Positions 9,110-18,956 of a DNA stretch of 48,363 nucleotides are shown here, in pieces (the stretch's first letter is position 1; each line of letters opens with the position of its first letter). This DNA is from Tannerellaceae bacterium (GTDB lineage Bacteria; Bacteroidota; Bacteroidia; Bacteroidales; Tannerellaceae): the NCBI GenBank assembly GCA_021204405.1, contig JAJPZJ010000091.1, forward strand, positions 1-48,363, in the 5' to 3' direction. Position numbers and translations under genes: made by a program. The notes below the pieces were generated by a model, which saw nothing but the letters and a program-made list of their open reading frames with translations, did not search any database and was not told the DNA's origin.

Positions 9110-9808
9110 ATGGCTTGTATATTAAATATTGAGACTTCAACAACGGTTTGTTCTGTAACATTGGCAAAAGATAGCGAGATTATTTGTGATAAATATTCGT
9201 TAGAAGGCCCTTCTCATGCAGTACTGTTGGGAAGCTTTGTCGAGGATGCATTACAGGTAATGAAAGAGGCCGGCTATAAGTTGGATGCAGTAGCTGTTAG
9301 CTCCGGTCCTGGTTCTTATACCGGGCTACGCATTGGAGTTTCAATGGCTAAAGGTCTTTGCTTTGGATATAATTTACCTTTAATCGGAATTACTACATTA
9401 GAGATATTGGCTGCAAAAGCTGTAAAACAAATTGCCGAAGATAATAGCTTATATTGTGCTATGTTAGATGCAAGAAGAATGGAAGTGTATGCTGCTATTT
9501 ATGATAAAGATTTGGGAGTAGTCAAAAATGTTAATCCGGATATTGTAACCGAAGATACTTATTCTTCATTTTTGCAGACAAATAAAGTTTTCTTTTTCGG
9601 TAATGGTGCGGATAAATGTAAGGAAGTGATCCATTCTTCTAATGCCTTTTTTGTAGAAAATCTTTATCCGTTAGCTTCTGATATGGTTCCACTCTCAGAG
9701 TTAGCTTTTATTAAGGGAAAATTTGAAGATTCCGCTTATTTTGAACCGTTTTACCTGAAGGATTTTCAGCCTACAGTCGCTAAAAATAAAGTGTTAGGTA
9801 GTTTATAA
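9110..9808 (+). CDS. tsaB: tRNA threonylcarbamoyladenosine synthesis protein TsaB
   Basis: Partner of TsaD and TsaE in making t6A at position 37 of ANN-decoding tRNAs. The 232-residue protein starts with ILNIETSTTVCSV, the ASKHA-fold beta-hairpin. It has the conserved VSSGPGSYTGLRIGVSMAKGL signature region (about residues 64-84) and YCAMLDARRMEVYAAI (about 115-130), both typical of TsaB. Length is normal. It is the only plus-strand gene in the first 17 kb and converges on the decarboxylase operon, sharing a terminator. Confidence 0.95.
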   Translation: MACILNIETSTTVCSVTLAKDSEIICDKYSLEGPSHAVLLGSFVEDALQVMKEAGYKLDAVAVSSGPGSYTGLRIGVSMAKGLCFGYNLPLIGITTLEILAAKAVKQIAEDNSLYCAMLDARRMEVYAAIYDKDLGVVKNVNPDIVTEDTYSSFLQTNKVFFFGNGADKCKEVIHSSNAFFVENLYPLASDMVPLSELAFIKGKFEDSAYFEPFYLKDFQPTVAKNKVLGSL

Positions 9809-9827
9809 ACAGACTCTTTTCATTTAT

Positions 9828-9878
9828 AAAATAAGAAGAGAGCCTCCTAAAATGTTTAGGAGGCTCTCTTCTTATTTT
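9828..9878. terminator. Bidirectional terminator, tsaB / mmdB
   Basis: A perfect 24-bp inverted repeat (9828-9851 with 9855-9878) around an ATG loop. It is GC-rich in the middle with A/T runs at both ends, placed between two convergent genes so it can end transcripts from both sides. Confidence 0.93.
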
Positions 9879-9896
9879 ATTTGAATGCTTTTGTTT

Positions 9897-11057
9897 TTAA
9901 GTTAAGAATCCCAACAGAATCCCGGCCGCAACAGCAGAACCAATTACTCCTGATACGTTTGGTGCCATAGCATGCATCAACAAATAATTTGTTGGGTCAT
10001 ACTCTAGCCCTACGTGCTGTGAAATACGGGCAGAGTCAGGTACGGCAGATACACCGGAGTTACCAATCAACGGATTGATCTTATTGCCCTCTTTCAGGAA
10101 CAGGTTAAAGAATTTCACGAACAGGATACCGGCACAGGTAGCAATAACAAATGACAGCGCTCCTAATACAAAAATTTTAATAGAGTTCCATGTCAGGAAC
10201 TGGGTTGCTTGTGTGGAAGCACCTACAGTGACACCTAACAGAGTGGTAATCGTATCGATCAGCGGACCACGGGCAGTTTCTGCCAAACGTCTTGTTACAC
10301 CACTTTCTTTTAACAGGTTACCAAAGAAAAGCATACCCAGCAACGGTAAACCTGATGGAACCAGGAAGCAGGTAAGCAACATACCAATGATCGGGAAGAT
10401 GATCTTTTCAGTAGAAGATACAGCTCTCGGTGGTTTCATCCGGATCACACGCTCTTTCTTTGTTGTTAACAAACGCATAAAAGGAGGCTGTATAATAGGT
10501 ACCAGCGCCATATAAGAATAGGCAGATACTGCAATGGCCCCCATTAAGTTTGGTGCGAGCCTGGAAGAGAGGAAAATAGCCGTAGGTCCGTCCGCACCTC
10601 CAATAATACCAATTGCGCCGGCCTGATTGGGTTCAAAACCCATTTGAAGGGCAATTGTATAAGCTCCGAAAATACCAAACTGTGCAGCGGCACCGATCAA
10701 CATTAATTTAGGATTAGATATCAATGCCGAGAAGTCAGTCATTGCCCCAATTCCTAAGAATATAAGCGGAGGATACCAACCCTGACTTACCCCTTGATAG
10801 AGGATATTGAGTACAGATCCCTCTTCGTAAATACCAATATTCAAACCAGCATCCTTGAAAGGGATATTCCCTATCAGGATACCAAAACCGATCGGAATAA
10901 GCAGCATTGGCTCAAATTCATACTTAATAGCCAGGAATATAAATACCAGGCCTATGGCAATCATGATGAAATGCCCTATCGTGGCATTTGCAAATCCGGT
11001 ATAGGTAAAGAACAGTTGGAGGTTCTCACCCAGGAAGGATAAAAAACTTTCTTGCAT
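9897..11057 (-). CDS. mmdB: Na+-pumping decarboxylase beta subunit (methylmalonyl-CoA decarboxylase)
   Basis: Integral membrane subunit that releases CO2 from carboxybiotin and drives Na+ export. The 386-residue protein has about nine to eleven hydrophobic segments and the family signature GIIGGADGPTAIF (about residues 149-161), with the Asp known from OadB to take part in Na+ and proton transfer. The segment GNSGVSAVPDSARISQ near 330 is the second conserved ion-binding region. The family is about 370-430 residues. It is the last gene of the operon and starts 4 bp after the biotin carrier gene. By context it serves methylmalonyl-CoA, not oxaloacetate. Confidence 0.93.
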   Translation of the reverse strand: MQESFLSFLGENLQLFFTYTGFANATIGHFIMIAIGLVFIFLAIKYEFEPMLLIPIGFGILIGNIPFKDAGLNIGIYEEGSVLNILYQGVSQGWYPPLIFLGIGAMTDFSALISNPKLMLIGAAAQFGIFGAYTIALQMGFEPNQAGAIGIIGGADGPTAIFLSSRLAPNLMGAIAVSAYSYMALVPIIQPPFMRLLTTKKERVIRMKPPRAVSSTEKIIFPIIGMLLTCFLVPSGLPLLGMLFFGNLLKESGVTRRLAETARGPLIDTITTLLGVTVGASTQATQFLTWNSIKIFVLGALSFVIATCAGILFVKFFNLFLKEGNKINPLIGNSGVSAVPDSARISQHVGLEYDPTNYLLMHAMAPNVSGVIGSAVAAGILLGFLT

Positions 11058-11061
11058 ATTC

Positions 11062-11490
11062 TTAGCCTATTACTACGAGGTCAGTACCTTCAAGAACTGA
11101 ATCCCCTTTATTAACTTTTATTTCTGTGATTTTACCATCTCTGTCGGCCGGGATACTATTTTCCATTTTCATGGCTTCCAGAATTAATAATGTCTGACCT
11201 TTCTTTATCTCATCACCAACTTTACATTTTACATCCAGAATTACTCCTGGTAGTGGTGATTTTATAGCTCCCTTAGCCCCACCAGCAGGACGTGAAACAA
11301 CAGGCGCTCCACTTGCGGTGGTAGGAGCCTGTGCAGGACGTTTTACAGTAACTACCTGTTTCTTTGCTGGTTTATCCATTTCTACCTTGTAAGGAGTGCC
11401 ATTAACTTCTACTTCGGTAATACTATCTTCTACTTTGTTAACGACAACGTTATATACATTTCCGTTAATCGTATATTTATATTCTTTCAT
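11062..11490 (-). CDS. mmdC: Biotin carboxyl carrier subunit of the decarboxylase
   Basis: A 142-residue carrier. The biotinyl domain occupies the last 75 residues, with the attachment site EAMKMEN (biotin on the first Lys). It is joined through a Pro/Ala/Gly-rich linker (about residues 44-70) to an N-terminal part starting MKEYKYTINGNVYNV. It shuttles the carboxyl group from the carboxyltransferase to the membrane pump. It lies between the OadG-like gene and mmdB in the operon. Intact and of usual size. Confidence 0.93.
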   Translation of the reverse strand: MKEYKYTINGNVYNVVVNKVEDSITEVEVNGTPYKVEMDKPAKKQVVTVKRPAQAPTTASGAPVVSRPAGGAKGAIKSPLPGVILDVKCKVGDEIKKGQTLLILEAMKMENSIPADRDGKITEIKVNKGDSVLEGTDLVVIG

Positions 11491-11516
11491 ATCGAACTAA
11501 TGAATTAATGTATTAT

Positions 11517-12404
11517 TTATTTTTTTGGAGTTTCTCTTAATGTATATATCTTAGAACTCCATGGTGAGTAGGTGCGGACAACCTTTTTGATGGTCAGTAC
11601 AGTATCTTCAGTATCATGTACATCTTCGTTGACTTCATGTAATGCCATAGAGATTGCTGTAATAATTTCACCTGTATAAGCACTGGTTTTTGTAGATGCT
11701 GCAATATCCCCTGCTGCTTTCTGTACATTCCGTTTGCTGGCTTTAATAGCTGCAATACCAATATTTTTGAAAACAATAAAGAGAAGTAATAAGACTGAAA
11801 ATACCGCTAACATAGCAGTAAGTGTCATACCGACACCGTATGAGTCATTCTTTTTAAAATTTTCAATCTTTTCATTGGTATCCAGTGTAACGTTGTTTGT
11901 ACTTGGAGTAGCTCTTGTTAAAATACCCAGTTTTTCTTCTCCATCTATCACACGACCATAACTTATATCTGCTGTTTGTCCTGCTGGAATAGTTACTTCG
12001 TCTATAAGAGTTTTCCCGTCTGCATCAAATAACGCGATATAATTTTCCTTATTTGGGTTTAACGTGAAATTCAAGTGGAAAGTTCCTTTAGACGGTTGGC
12101 CATCTGCCCAGAATAATACATGTTGTCTGGGTTTAACTGCTGTGAGTACATCTCCCTTAGGAATAGGATATTTTGTAGGATTATTTTTATCATCTGTAAG
12201 ATAACATCCTTTAATATCTACGGTACCGACAGAGCTATTATATAATTCCACCCATCCACTTCTTTTACCGTAGTTATCTACAAAATTATCCTCATTTATA
12301 ACCAGTACTTCATTAATTCGTATCGAAGATGCACTTTGTGCAAATGCTCCGGCAGAACAAAACAAAGCAAAAAGCATCAGGATACTTATTTTATTTCTTA
12401 TCAT
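11517..12404 (-). CDS. mmdD: OadG-type decarboxylase subunit with N-terminal lamin-tail-like domain
   Basis: A 295-residue protein, much longer than the classical 60-90 residue OadG/MmdD. It begins with a signal peptide (MIRNKISILMLFALFCSAGAFA). It then carries a lamin-tail-like beta domain (about residues 27-165: IRINEVLVINEDNF, GWVELYNSS, DIKGCYLTDD). One membrane helix (about 192-215, TLTAMLAVFSVLLLLFIVF) and a cytosolic tail follow. The helix plus charged tail is the OadG part that tethers the carboxyltransferase to the pump. The extracytoplasmic domain has no obvious role in decarboxylation. Its position between mmdA and mmdC supports the subunit call. Confidence 0.82.
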   Translation of the reverse strand: MIRNKISILMLFALFCSAGAFAQSASSIRINEVLVINEDNFVDNYGKRSGWVELYNSSVGTVDIKGCYLTDDKNNPTKYPIPKGDVLTAVKPRQHVLFWADGQPSKGTFHLNFTLNPNKENYIALFDADGKTLIDEVTIPAGQTADISYGRVIDGEEKLGILTRATPSTNNVTLDTNEKIENFKKNDSYGVGMTLTAMLAVFSVLLLLFIVFKNIGIAAIKASKRNVQKAAGDIAASTKTSAYTGEIITAISMALHEVNEDVHDTEDTVLTIKKVVRTYSPWSSKIYTLRETPKK

Positions 12405-12422
12405 ATCTTATAGCTTTTAAGA

Positions 12423-13976
12423 TTACAGAGGTAGGTTATCATGTTTTTTAGGAGGATTACTCAACTTTTTGGTCTGCAATTGTTGCAAAGCACGGATAAT
12501 ACGGAAACGAGTGTTACGTGGTTCGATAACATCGTCAATGTAACCATATTGAGCTGCATTATACGGATTCGCGAATGCTTTTTTGTATTCTGCTTCTTTT
12601 TCTGCAGCACATTTAGCCGGATCTTCCGCAGCAGCAACTTCTTTTGCAAAAATAACCTCTACAGCACCACTCGGTCCCATTACAGCAATCTCTGCAGTTG
12701 GCCATGCATAATTCATATCTCCGCGAAGATGTTTAGAACTCATAACGCAATAAGCACCACCATATGATTTACGCAATGTAACTGTTACTTTAGGTACAGT
12801 AGCTTCACCATAAGCATAAAGTAATTTGGCTCCATGAAGAATGACTCCATTATATTCCTGGCCCGTTCCCGGAAGGAATCCCGGAACATCTACCAATGTA
12901 ACGATTGGGATATTAAATGCATCACAGAAACGGACAAAACGTCCGGCTTTACGTGAAGCATTACTATCCAGACAACCTGCCATAATCTTGGGCTGATTAG
13001 CTACGATACCTACGGACTGACCATTGAAACGAGCAAAACCTACGATGATATTTTTAGCATAATCAGCATGAACTTCAAGGAATTCATTGTTATCAACAAT
13101 TGTTCCGATCACTTCATACATATCGTAAGCCTGATTCGGGTTGTCAGGAATAATTTCATTTAAACTGTCGTCCAGACGATCGATAGCATCGTCACAAACA
13201 TGGAGAGGTGTTTCTTCCAGATTATTTTGGGGTAAGAAGCTTAACAATTTACGTATTAATTGTAAACCTTCTTCTTCTGTATCAACAGCAAAGTGAGCAA
13301 CCCCCGATTTGGTAGAGTGAACACTTGCGCCACCTAATTCTTCCTGGGTAACGTCTTCACCTGTTACTGTTTTAACAACTTTAGGACCTGTTAAGAACAT
13401 GTAGCTGGTGCCACGTGTCATGATATTAAAGTCTGTCAGTGCAGGAGAATAAACAGCACCACCGGCACATGGACCAAAGATACCTGATATCTGAGGAACT
13501 ACACCTGAAGCCAAAATATTACGTTGAAATATTTCTGCATAACCTGCAAGAGCATTTACACCTTCCTGGATACGTGCACCACCGGAGTCGTTCAAACCAA
13601 TTACCGGAGCTCCCATTTTCATTGCCTGATCCATTATTTTACAGATCTTCAATGCCAGGGTTTCAGATAAAGCACCTCCGAATACAGTGAAGTCCTGTGC
13701 ATATACATACACTAAACGGCCATCAATTGTACCATAACCGGTTATGATACCATCTCCTAAAAATTTAGTTTTTTCAATACCAAAATTGGTTGAACGGTGT
13801 TGTACGAACATATCAAATTCTTCAAAGCTACCTTCGTCAAGCAGCATAGCGATACGTTCACGAGCAGTGTACTTACCTTTTTTGTGTTGAGATTCAATTC
13901 TTTTTTCTCCACCACCAAGGCGTGCTTTTTCGCGTAAAGCGATAAGCTCTTTTACTTTTTCAAGCTGGTTACTCAT
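12423..13976 (-). CDS. mmdA: Methylmalonyl-CoA decarboxylase alpha subunit (carboxyltransferase)
   Basis: Transfers the carboxyl group of (S)-methylmalonyl-CoA to biotin, giving propionyl-CoA. The 517-residue length is typical of MmdA and propionyl-CoA carboxylase beta. Two crotonase-fold halves are visible: the N-terminal half with [18 protein letters not shown] and [13 protein letters not shown] (about residues 100-140), and the C-terminal half with [13 protein letters not shown] (about 364-376) and the [14 protein letters not shown] segment. The mce gene upstream and the OadG/BCCP/OadB genes downstream identify a methylmalonyl-CoA decarboxylase, the Na+-pumping last stage of propionate fermentation from succinate. 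Confidence 0.95.
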   Translation of the reverse strand: MSNQLEKVKELIALREKARLGGGEKRIESQHKKGKYTARERIAMLLDEGSFEEFDMFVQHRSTNFGIEKTKFLGDGIITGYGTIDGRLVYVYAQDFTVFGGALSETLALKICKIMDQAMKMGAPVIGLNDSGGARIQEGVNALAGYAEIFQRNILASGVVPQISGIFGPCAGGAVYSPALTDFNIMTRGTSYMFLTGPKVVKTVTGEDVTQEELGGASVHSTKSGVAHFAVDTEEEGLQLIRKLLSFLPQNNLEETPLHVCDDAIDRLDDSLNEIIPDNPNQAYDMYEVIGTIVDNNEFLEVHADYAKNIIVGFARFNGQSVGIVANQPKIMAGCLDSNASRKAGRFVRFCDAFNIPIVTLVDVPGFLPGTGQEYNGVILHGAKLLYAYGEATVPKVTVTLRKSYGGAYCVMSSKHLRGDMNYAWPTAEIAVMGPSGAVEVIFAKEVAAAEDPAKCAAEKEAEYKKAFANPYNAAQYGYIDDVIEPRNTRFRIIRALQQLQTKKLSNPPKKHDNLPL

Positions 13977-14012
13977 TGTATTTTTATGATTTGTTGTTAG
14001 AAATATATCGGG

Positions 14013-14426
14013 TTATTTTCCTTGTCCGGGCATGCATAATTCGGTTAACACACTACCTGTGGATTTGGGATGAAGGAATGCAATATCCAAACCCTCTGCT
14101 CCTGCACGTGGGGCTTTATCGATCAGTTTAACACCTTTTTCTTCCGCTTCAGCCAATGCGTCGGCGACAGATGGTACGGCAAATGCAATATGGTGAACAC
14201 CTTCTCCTTTTTTCTCGATAAATTTGGCAATTGTACTTTCTTCACTGGTTGGTTCAAGTAATTCAATCTTAGTCTGGCCTACTTTGAAAAAAGCAGTTCT
14301 TACTTTTTGATCTTCAACTACTTCAATGTTATAGCATTTTAAACCCAATACCTGTTCATAATAAGGTAAAGATTCTTCAATACTTTTTACGGCAATTCCC
14401 AGATGCTCAATATGTGTTATTTCCAT
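14013..14426 (-). CDS. mce: Methylmalonyl-CoA epimerase
   Basis: Interconverts (R)- and (S)-methylmalonyl-CoA, linking the B12-dependent mutase to the decarboxylase. The 137-residue protein is a vicinal-oxygen-chelate fold with the metal His in ITHIEHLGIAV (about residue 8) and others in GVHHIAFAV (about 76-84), plus the C-terminal Glu in LTELCMP. It heads the operon, 36 bp before mmdA. No damage. Confidence 0.95.
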   Translation of the reverse strand: MEITHIEHLGIAVKSIEESLPYYEQVLGLKCYNIEVVEDQKVRTAFFKVGQTKIELLEPTSEESTIAKFIEKKGEGVHHIAFAVPSVADALAEAEEKGVKLIDKAPRAGAEGLDIAFLHPKSTGSVLTELCMPGQGK

Positions 14427-14472
14427 GTTGATGATAAATTTGAATATTTAACAATGTGTTTGTTATTACGGG

Positions 14473-14480
14473 CAAAGGTA
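14473..14480 (-). promoter_or_regulatory. -7 promoter box for the mce-mmdA operon
   Basis: TACCTTTG on the minus strand (14480-14473) is a full match to TAnnTTTG, about 47 bp before the mce ATG. The -33 region does not show a clear TTTG at 19 bp. Confidence 0.55.
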
Positions 14481-14572
14481 CATTCTTTATATTCAATACA
14501 GAATAATTCTTTAATAATTCTCAAAGAGAATAATAGATTTTTAACATCTCCATGGACTTCTTTGGATAGAGA

Positions 14573-16996
14573 TTAAAAATCTACTATCACCCTTACATTC
14601 AATTGCCGTCCAGTAAGATAGTTGGGTACTGCATGCTGCTGGTTATAAGCATCTGTTATCCAGTAATAGGAACTAACATTTTTCATATCAAACAGGTTAA
14701 ACACATCCAGTCCCAGCCATATATTTTTAAGATGGCTAAAAAAGCCTCTATCCATAATGGCATCCGTTCCGCCGGCTAACTGGTAGGAAAAGCCAATATC
14801 TACTCTTTTATAAGCAGGAGCGCGAAACCATCTGTCTTCATAGGTCTGACGTGGAGCTGTTACGGGTACACCTCCTGTTAATACTCCTTTTAAGTTTACT
14901 CTCAGGCGAGGGTATCCTGGGAAATAATCCTGGAAAAAGACAGATAAATTATAAGCCGGGCTGTTGGGTAGCGGAGCTTTTACTGCATCTCGGATCGTTT
15001 GCTCGGTTTTCATCAAAGAAAAACTAATCCAGGAATCTGTTCCCGGTACAAATTCTCCGAAAAATTTCATATCTAATCCCATGGCATATCCGGAAGCACA
15101 ATTTTCTCCGTAATAGCGTATCTTTACATTCTCTACTGTATACGGATTTAAATTACTCAACCTTTTATAATACATTTCGGCAGATAATTTGAAATTCCGG
15201 TCAAGTGCTCGGAAAGTATAGTCACTTCCTAATATAAAATGGATTGAACGTTGCGAACTTAAATTTTTATTAAGTTCTATAACGGTATTTCCCTCCTGGT
15301 CGGGAACTTCAACCCGTAACTCTTTATAAAAAGGAGATTGATAATACAGACCGGTTGCAAATCTGAATGTTAAATTTTGGTCAAAATTAGGTATAAATCC
15401 GATGGATGCTCGGGGACTGAATAAAAATTCCTGATTATATGACCAATAACTACTGCGAATTCCTCCTACTAATGTGAACAGTCCTTGTTCCGTACGAAAT
15501 TTAAATACATCTTGTATATAGCCGAAAAAACGTGTACTTTCCATCTTACCATCATGGAATAAATTAGCAAAAAGGTTGACGGCTGTCCCTGTTTGAGGTA
15601 ATGAATATCCTGCCGAATCTCTTTTCTCCCACTCATTTATCTGATCATTAATTCTTTCATGTTGTAATTGTAAACCCCATTTTATTGTATTATTGTTTAA
15701 ACGGGTTGAACCGTAATGTCCGATATTCATTATAGAAGAGGCCAGCCGGTTACGGGCATGTTCATGATAATTTCCTCTGGTATGGGGTGTATATTCATTA
15801 TTTTCGTTAATGCTATTGGGATCATCCAATTCATTTAACCAATAAGACCCGGAAATATCATAATTCTCCTGTTCTTTACTGGTGAAGGCTGATGCTTGTA
15901 ACCCTAATTCAGTCTTTTCATTAGGAATATGTTTAAGGGTAAGTGCAGCGAATAGTGTTTCGAATTTATCTTTTTCCCTTCCGTTGAAATTGATCGTTAT
16001 ATTTTTTATATTATCATTAGTTACAGTACCGAAAGCCGTTTCTCTGGAATAAGGGGTGAATTTGTAGCTATTAATTGCATAATTACCCAGTAGGTTTATC
16101 TCCCATTTCTGTGCTAACTGATAAGTTATATAAGTTTGTATATCTACAAATGTAGGGTTATACTCGGCGTCTGTATCCATAGTTTTCAGTAGGGAACGAC
16201 CTGTTTTGTACCGCACGCCGGTTACCTGGGTAAACTTGCCGCTGGCGCTCCCTACATATCCGCTGGCACCCAATAGACTTCCGGAAACCGAACCTTCCAG
16301 TTTCTCCGGTTTTTTATAGGTAATGTCTAGCACCGAACTCATTTTATCTCCGTAGCTAGGTTCGAATCCTCCTACGGAAAAGTTAACACTTTCTGTTAGC
16401 TCTGGGTTAACAAAACTAAGTCCTTCCTGCTGTCCGGAACGGATTAATAACGGTCTGAATACTTCCATACCGTTAACATACACCATGTTTTCATCGTAAC
16501 TACCCCCTCTTACCGAATATTGCGAGCTTAATTCATTATTTGAAGAAACGCCCGCATAGGTCACTACAAGGCTTTCTATACTTCCACCTGCCGGGTCAGG
16601 AAGTAACCTGATTCGTTCGGTATCTATCGTTTCCATTGTAGTCGTCTGCCTGCGTATAGCTGTAACAGTAACATCCCCCAATTCAAGGGCTTTATAGTTC
16701 ATCTGTACATTTAGGCGCATATCTTTTTCGAGTATGGGGATAATCCTTTCTGCTTTATTATAGCCAAGACAGGAATAGATGAGTGTTACGGAGTCACCAG
16801 GGGAAGTGGTGATGGAATAATAGCCTTTTTCGTTGGTCATAGCTCCGTTCAGGGTGTTTTTAATGCGGATATTAACCAGTTCCAGCGGACTTCCGTCGGC
16901 ATCCCGTACATACCCGGTAATCTTTACACGTTCTTGTGCAATGGCCTGTATAGATAATAAAAGGAATAGCAGTGCTGCTATGGCACGAATCTTCAT
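14573..16996 (-). CDS. TonB-dependent outer-membrane receptor
   Basis: An 807-residue outer-membrane receptor. A signal peptide (about residues 1-20, ending AIAQ) is followed by a carboxypeptidase-regulatory-like domain (VKITGYVRDADGSPLELVNIRI, about 24-105). Then come a plug domain (SIESLVVTYAGVSSNNELSSQYSVRGGSYDE, about 140-170, with YVNGMEVFRP) and a long beta-barrel ending in an aromatic residue (VRVIVDF), as outer-membrane proteins do. It lacks a SusD partner next door, so it is a stand-alone receptor. Substrate unknown. The frame is clean across 2.4 kb. Confidence 0.9.
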   Translation of the reverse strand: MKIRAIAALLFLLLSIQAIAQERVKITGYVRDADGSPLELVNIRIKNTLNGAMTNEKGYYSITTSPGDSVTLIYSCLGYNKAERIIPILEKDMRLNVQMNYKALELGDVTVTAIRRQTTTMETIDTERIRLLPDPAGGSIESLVVTYAGVSSNNELSSQYSVRGGSYDENMVYVNGMEVFRPLLIRSGQQEGLSFVNPELTESVNFSVGGFEPSYGDKMSSVLDITYKKPEKLEGSVSGSLLGASGYVGSASGKFTQVTGVRYKTGRSLLKTMDTDAEYNPTFVDIQTYITYQLAQKWEINLLGNYAINSYKFTPYSRETAFGTVTNDNIKNITINFNGREKDKFETLFAALTLKHIPNEKTELGLQASAFTSKEQENYDISGSYWLNELDDPNSINENNEYTPHTRGNYHEHARNRLASSIMNIGHYGSTRLNNNTIKWGLQLQHERINDQINEWEKRDSAGYSLPQTGTAVNLFANLFHDGKMESTRFFGYIQDVFKFRTEQGLFTLVGGIRSSYWSYNQEFLFSPRASIGFIPNFDQNLTFRFATGLYYQSPFYKELRVEVPDQEGNTVIELNKNLSSQRSIHFILGSDYTFRALDRNFKLSAEMYYKRLSNLNPYTVENVKIRYYGENCASGYAMGLDMKFFGEFVPGTDSWISFSLMKTEQTIRDAVKAPLPNSPAYNLSVFFQDYFPGYPRLRVNLKGVLTGGVPVTAPRQTYEDRWFRAPAYKRVDIGFSYQLAGGTDAIMDRGFFSHLKNIWLGLDVFNLFDMKNVSSYYWITDAYNQQHAVPNYLTGRQLNVRVIVDF

Positions 16997-17072
16997 ATTT
17001 AATAATAACTGTTACTGTAGCTACTAACGGGAAAAAAGAAATATGCGTATGCAAAGGTGGTAAAAATATCTA

Positions 17073-17080
17073 TATCTTTG
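17073..17080 (+). promoter_or_regulatory. -7 promoter box for the nitroreductase-kdsC-maf cluster
   Basis: TATCTTTG matches TAnnTTTG, 38 bp before the nitroreductase ATG. The -33 region is not recognisable. The region also has to serve the divergent TonB receptor gene. Confidence 0.55.
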
Positions 17081-17118
17081 CATAATAGTGTAATCAGATC
17101 AAAAAAGTGAAAGTTATT

Positions 17119-17664
17119 ATGGAGAACTTTGCAACATTAATAAAAAACAGACGGAGTACCCGGAAATTTACGGAACAACCATTAACTCCTGAACAGGTAG
17201 AGGCTATCTTGAAGGCAGCCTTAATGGCTCCTTCTTCCAAAAATAAAAGAGCATGGCAGTTTGTAGTGGTGGAAGATAAAGAAATGCTGCAAAAGCTAGC
17301 TGCTTCGAAACCGGCAGGAGCGGCGTTTTTAAGGGAATCAGCACTGGCTGTTGTTGTATTAGGATGCGGTATGGAGAGTGATGTGTGGATAGAAGATGCT
17401 TCTATTGCCTCTATCTATATGCAATTGCAGGCAGAAGACCTGGGGTTGGGTAGTTGTTGGTGCCAGATCCGTGGAAGACAAACCGAGCAAGATACGGAAT
17501 CAAATGAATATATACGCCACTTATTGAATATCCCTTACCAGTTGGATGTATTATCAATTATTGGCTTCGGCTATAAAGACCAGGTTCGTTCTCCTTTTGA
17601 TGAGTCTAAACTGGAATGGGAAAAGATACATATCGGAACCTATTGTATGCCGGAAATAATATAG
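17119..17664 (+). CDS. Nitroreductase-family FMN oxidoreductase
   Basis: A 181-residue protein starting MENFATLIKNRRSTRKF. The RRS(T)RKF motif near the N-terminus binds FMN phosphate; APSSKNKRAWQFVVVED follows at about 36-52 and IIGFGY at about 154-159. The ATG at 17119 is preferred to a GTG 12 bp upstream because family members start at this MEN/MDF position. Natural substrate unknown. It ends in TAG, 4 bp before the next gene, so these four genes (to maf) form an operon. Its normal TAG stop matters for judging TAG codons elsewhere in this window. Confidence 0.88.
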   Translation: MENFATLIKNRRSTRKFTEQPLTPEQVEAILKAALMAPSSKNKRAWQFVVVEDKEMLQKLAASKPAGAAFLRESALAVVVLGCGMESDVWIEDASIASIYMQLQAEDLGLGSCWCQIRGRQTEQDTESNEYIRHLLNIPYQLDVLSIIGFGYKDQVRSPFDESKLEWEKIHIGTYCMPEII

Positions 17665-17668
17665 AAGA

Positions 17669-18436
17669 ATGAAAGTCGTTTTTATAGGTGCCGGAAATGT
17701 TGCAACCCGCCTTTCGCTGGAAATGCAACGGGTAGGTTTTCAAATTGAACAAATATATAGCCATACTGAAGGAAGTGCGGCCTTACTGGCAGAACAGTTG
17801 GGATGTAGCTGGGCCACACAGGTCTCTCATCTTATTGATGATGCCGACCTGTATATTTTTTCTCTGAAGGATGCTGTCCTTGAGTCGGTCATCCGTTCTG
17901 TTACTCCTAACAAAGGACTTTGGGTACATACCGCAGGAAGTATGCCCCTTAGTGTTTTTGAAGGGCATATAGAACGATATGGTGTATTGTATCCGTTACA
18001 GACCTTCAGCAAAGAACGTCCTGTCAATTTTAATAATATTCCTTTTTTTCTTGAGACATCTCTTGACGAAGATGCCGATTTCCTGAAAAATATAGCTTCA
18101 GCACTTTCCGGAAATGTCAGCTTCCTGACTTCCGAACAAAGGAGTCGTTTACATCTGGCAGCTGTATTTGTTTGTAATTTTGCTAATCATATGTTTGCTT
18201 TAGGATCAAAAATAGTTAAGGAATATGGTATTGACCCGGCTGTTTTGTTGCCGTTAATAGATGAAACTACAGCAAAAATTCATAGCATGTCTCCCCAACA
18301 GGCGCAAACCGGCCCAGCGGTTCGTTATGACGAAAATGTAATTGAGCGGCATCTTTCTTTACTAGCTGACGAGCATCTGAAAATTATTTACCAAACAATA
18401 AGTCAAAGTATTTATAAAGAGTCCACCCATGAGTAA
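17669..18436 (+). CDS. Rossmann-fold and DUF2520 domain protein
   Basis: A 255-residue protein. It has an N-terminal NAD(P)-binding Rossmann fold ([17 protein letters not shown], residues 3-19), a conserved [10 protein letters not shown] segment near 91-100 and [12 protein letters not shown] near 112-123. The C-terminal helical DUF2520 region contains [12 protein letters not shown] and [15 protein letters not shown]. Related proteins are annotated as F420-dependent NADP oxidoreductase-like or ketopantoate-reductase-like; the reaction is not established. It overlaps kdsC by 8 bp. This neighbourhood (DUF2520, KdsC-like phosphatase, Maf) is common in Bacteroidetes. Confidence 0.85.
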   Translation: MKVVFIGAGNVATRLSLEMQRVGFQIEQIYSHTEGSAALLAEQLGCSWATQVSHLIDDADLYIFSLKDAVLESVIRSVTPNKGLWVHTAGSMPLSVFEGHIERYGVLYPLQTFSKERPVNFNNIPFFLETSLDEDADFLKNIASALSGNVSFLTSEQRSRLHLAAVFVCNFANHMFALGSKIVKEYGIDPAVLLPLIDETTAKIHSMSPQQAQTGPAVRYDENVIERHLSLLADEHLKIIYQTISQSIYKESTHE

Positions 18437-18950
18437 TATAAATTATGACCTGAAAAAGATAAGAGCATTTGCTTTTGATGTAGACGGAGTTCTTTCAACA
18501 GATATAATTCCCCTCTCTCCGGAGGGTGATCCGATGCGTACTGTAAATATAAAAGATGGATATGCGCTGCAGCTTGCAATAAAAAAAGGATATGAAGTCG
18601 CAATTATTACAGGTGGTTACACGGATGCGGTACGGATTCGTTTTGAACGTTTGGGTATTCGCCATATTTATATGCGTAGTTCTGTAAAAATAAACGACTA
18701 TAATGATTTTATAGAGAAGACAGGCCTGAAACATGATGAGGTAATGTATGCCGGCGATGATATTCCGGATTTTGAAGTAATGCAACTTGTCGGATTATCT
18801 GTTGCACCGGCCGATGCAGCTCCCGAGATCAAACAAATTGCCCGGTACATTTCCATTAGGAAAGGCGGTGAGGGGGTTGCCAGAGATGTAATAGAACAAA
18901 CCATGAAAGCTCAGGATAAATGGATGGGACAGGAGGCTTTTGGCTGGTAA
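18429..18950 (+). CDS. kdsC: 3-deoxy-D-manno-octulosonate 8-phosphate phosphatase (KdsC-like HAD)
   Basis: A 173-residue HAD phosphatase without a cap domain, as in KdsC. Motif I is [12 protein letters not shown] (about 13-24), motif [14 protein letters not shown], and motif III with Mg binding [16 protein letters not shown]. The residues [14 protein letters not shown] match the tetrameric KdsC subfamily. It would dephosphorylate KDO-8-phosphate for lipopolysaccharide core synthesis; other members of this subfamily act on neuraminate-9-phosphate, which cannot be ruled out. It overlaps the upstream gene and is 6 bp from maf. Confidence 0.88.
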   Translation: MSNINYDLKKIRAFAFDVDGVLSTDIIPLSPEGDPMRTVNIKDGYALQLAIKKGYEVAIITGGYTDAVRIRFERLGIRHIYMRSSVKINDYNDFIEKTGLKHDEVMYAGDDIPDFEVMQLVGLSVAPADAAPEIKQIARYISIRKGGEGVARDVIEQTMKAQDKWMGQEAFGW

Positions 18951-18956
18951 TAAAAT

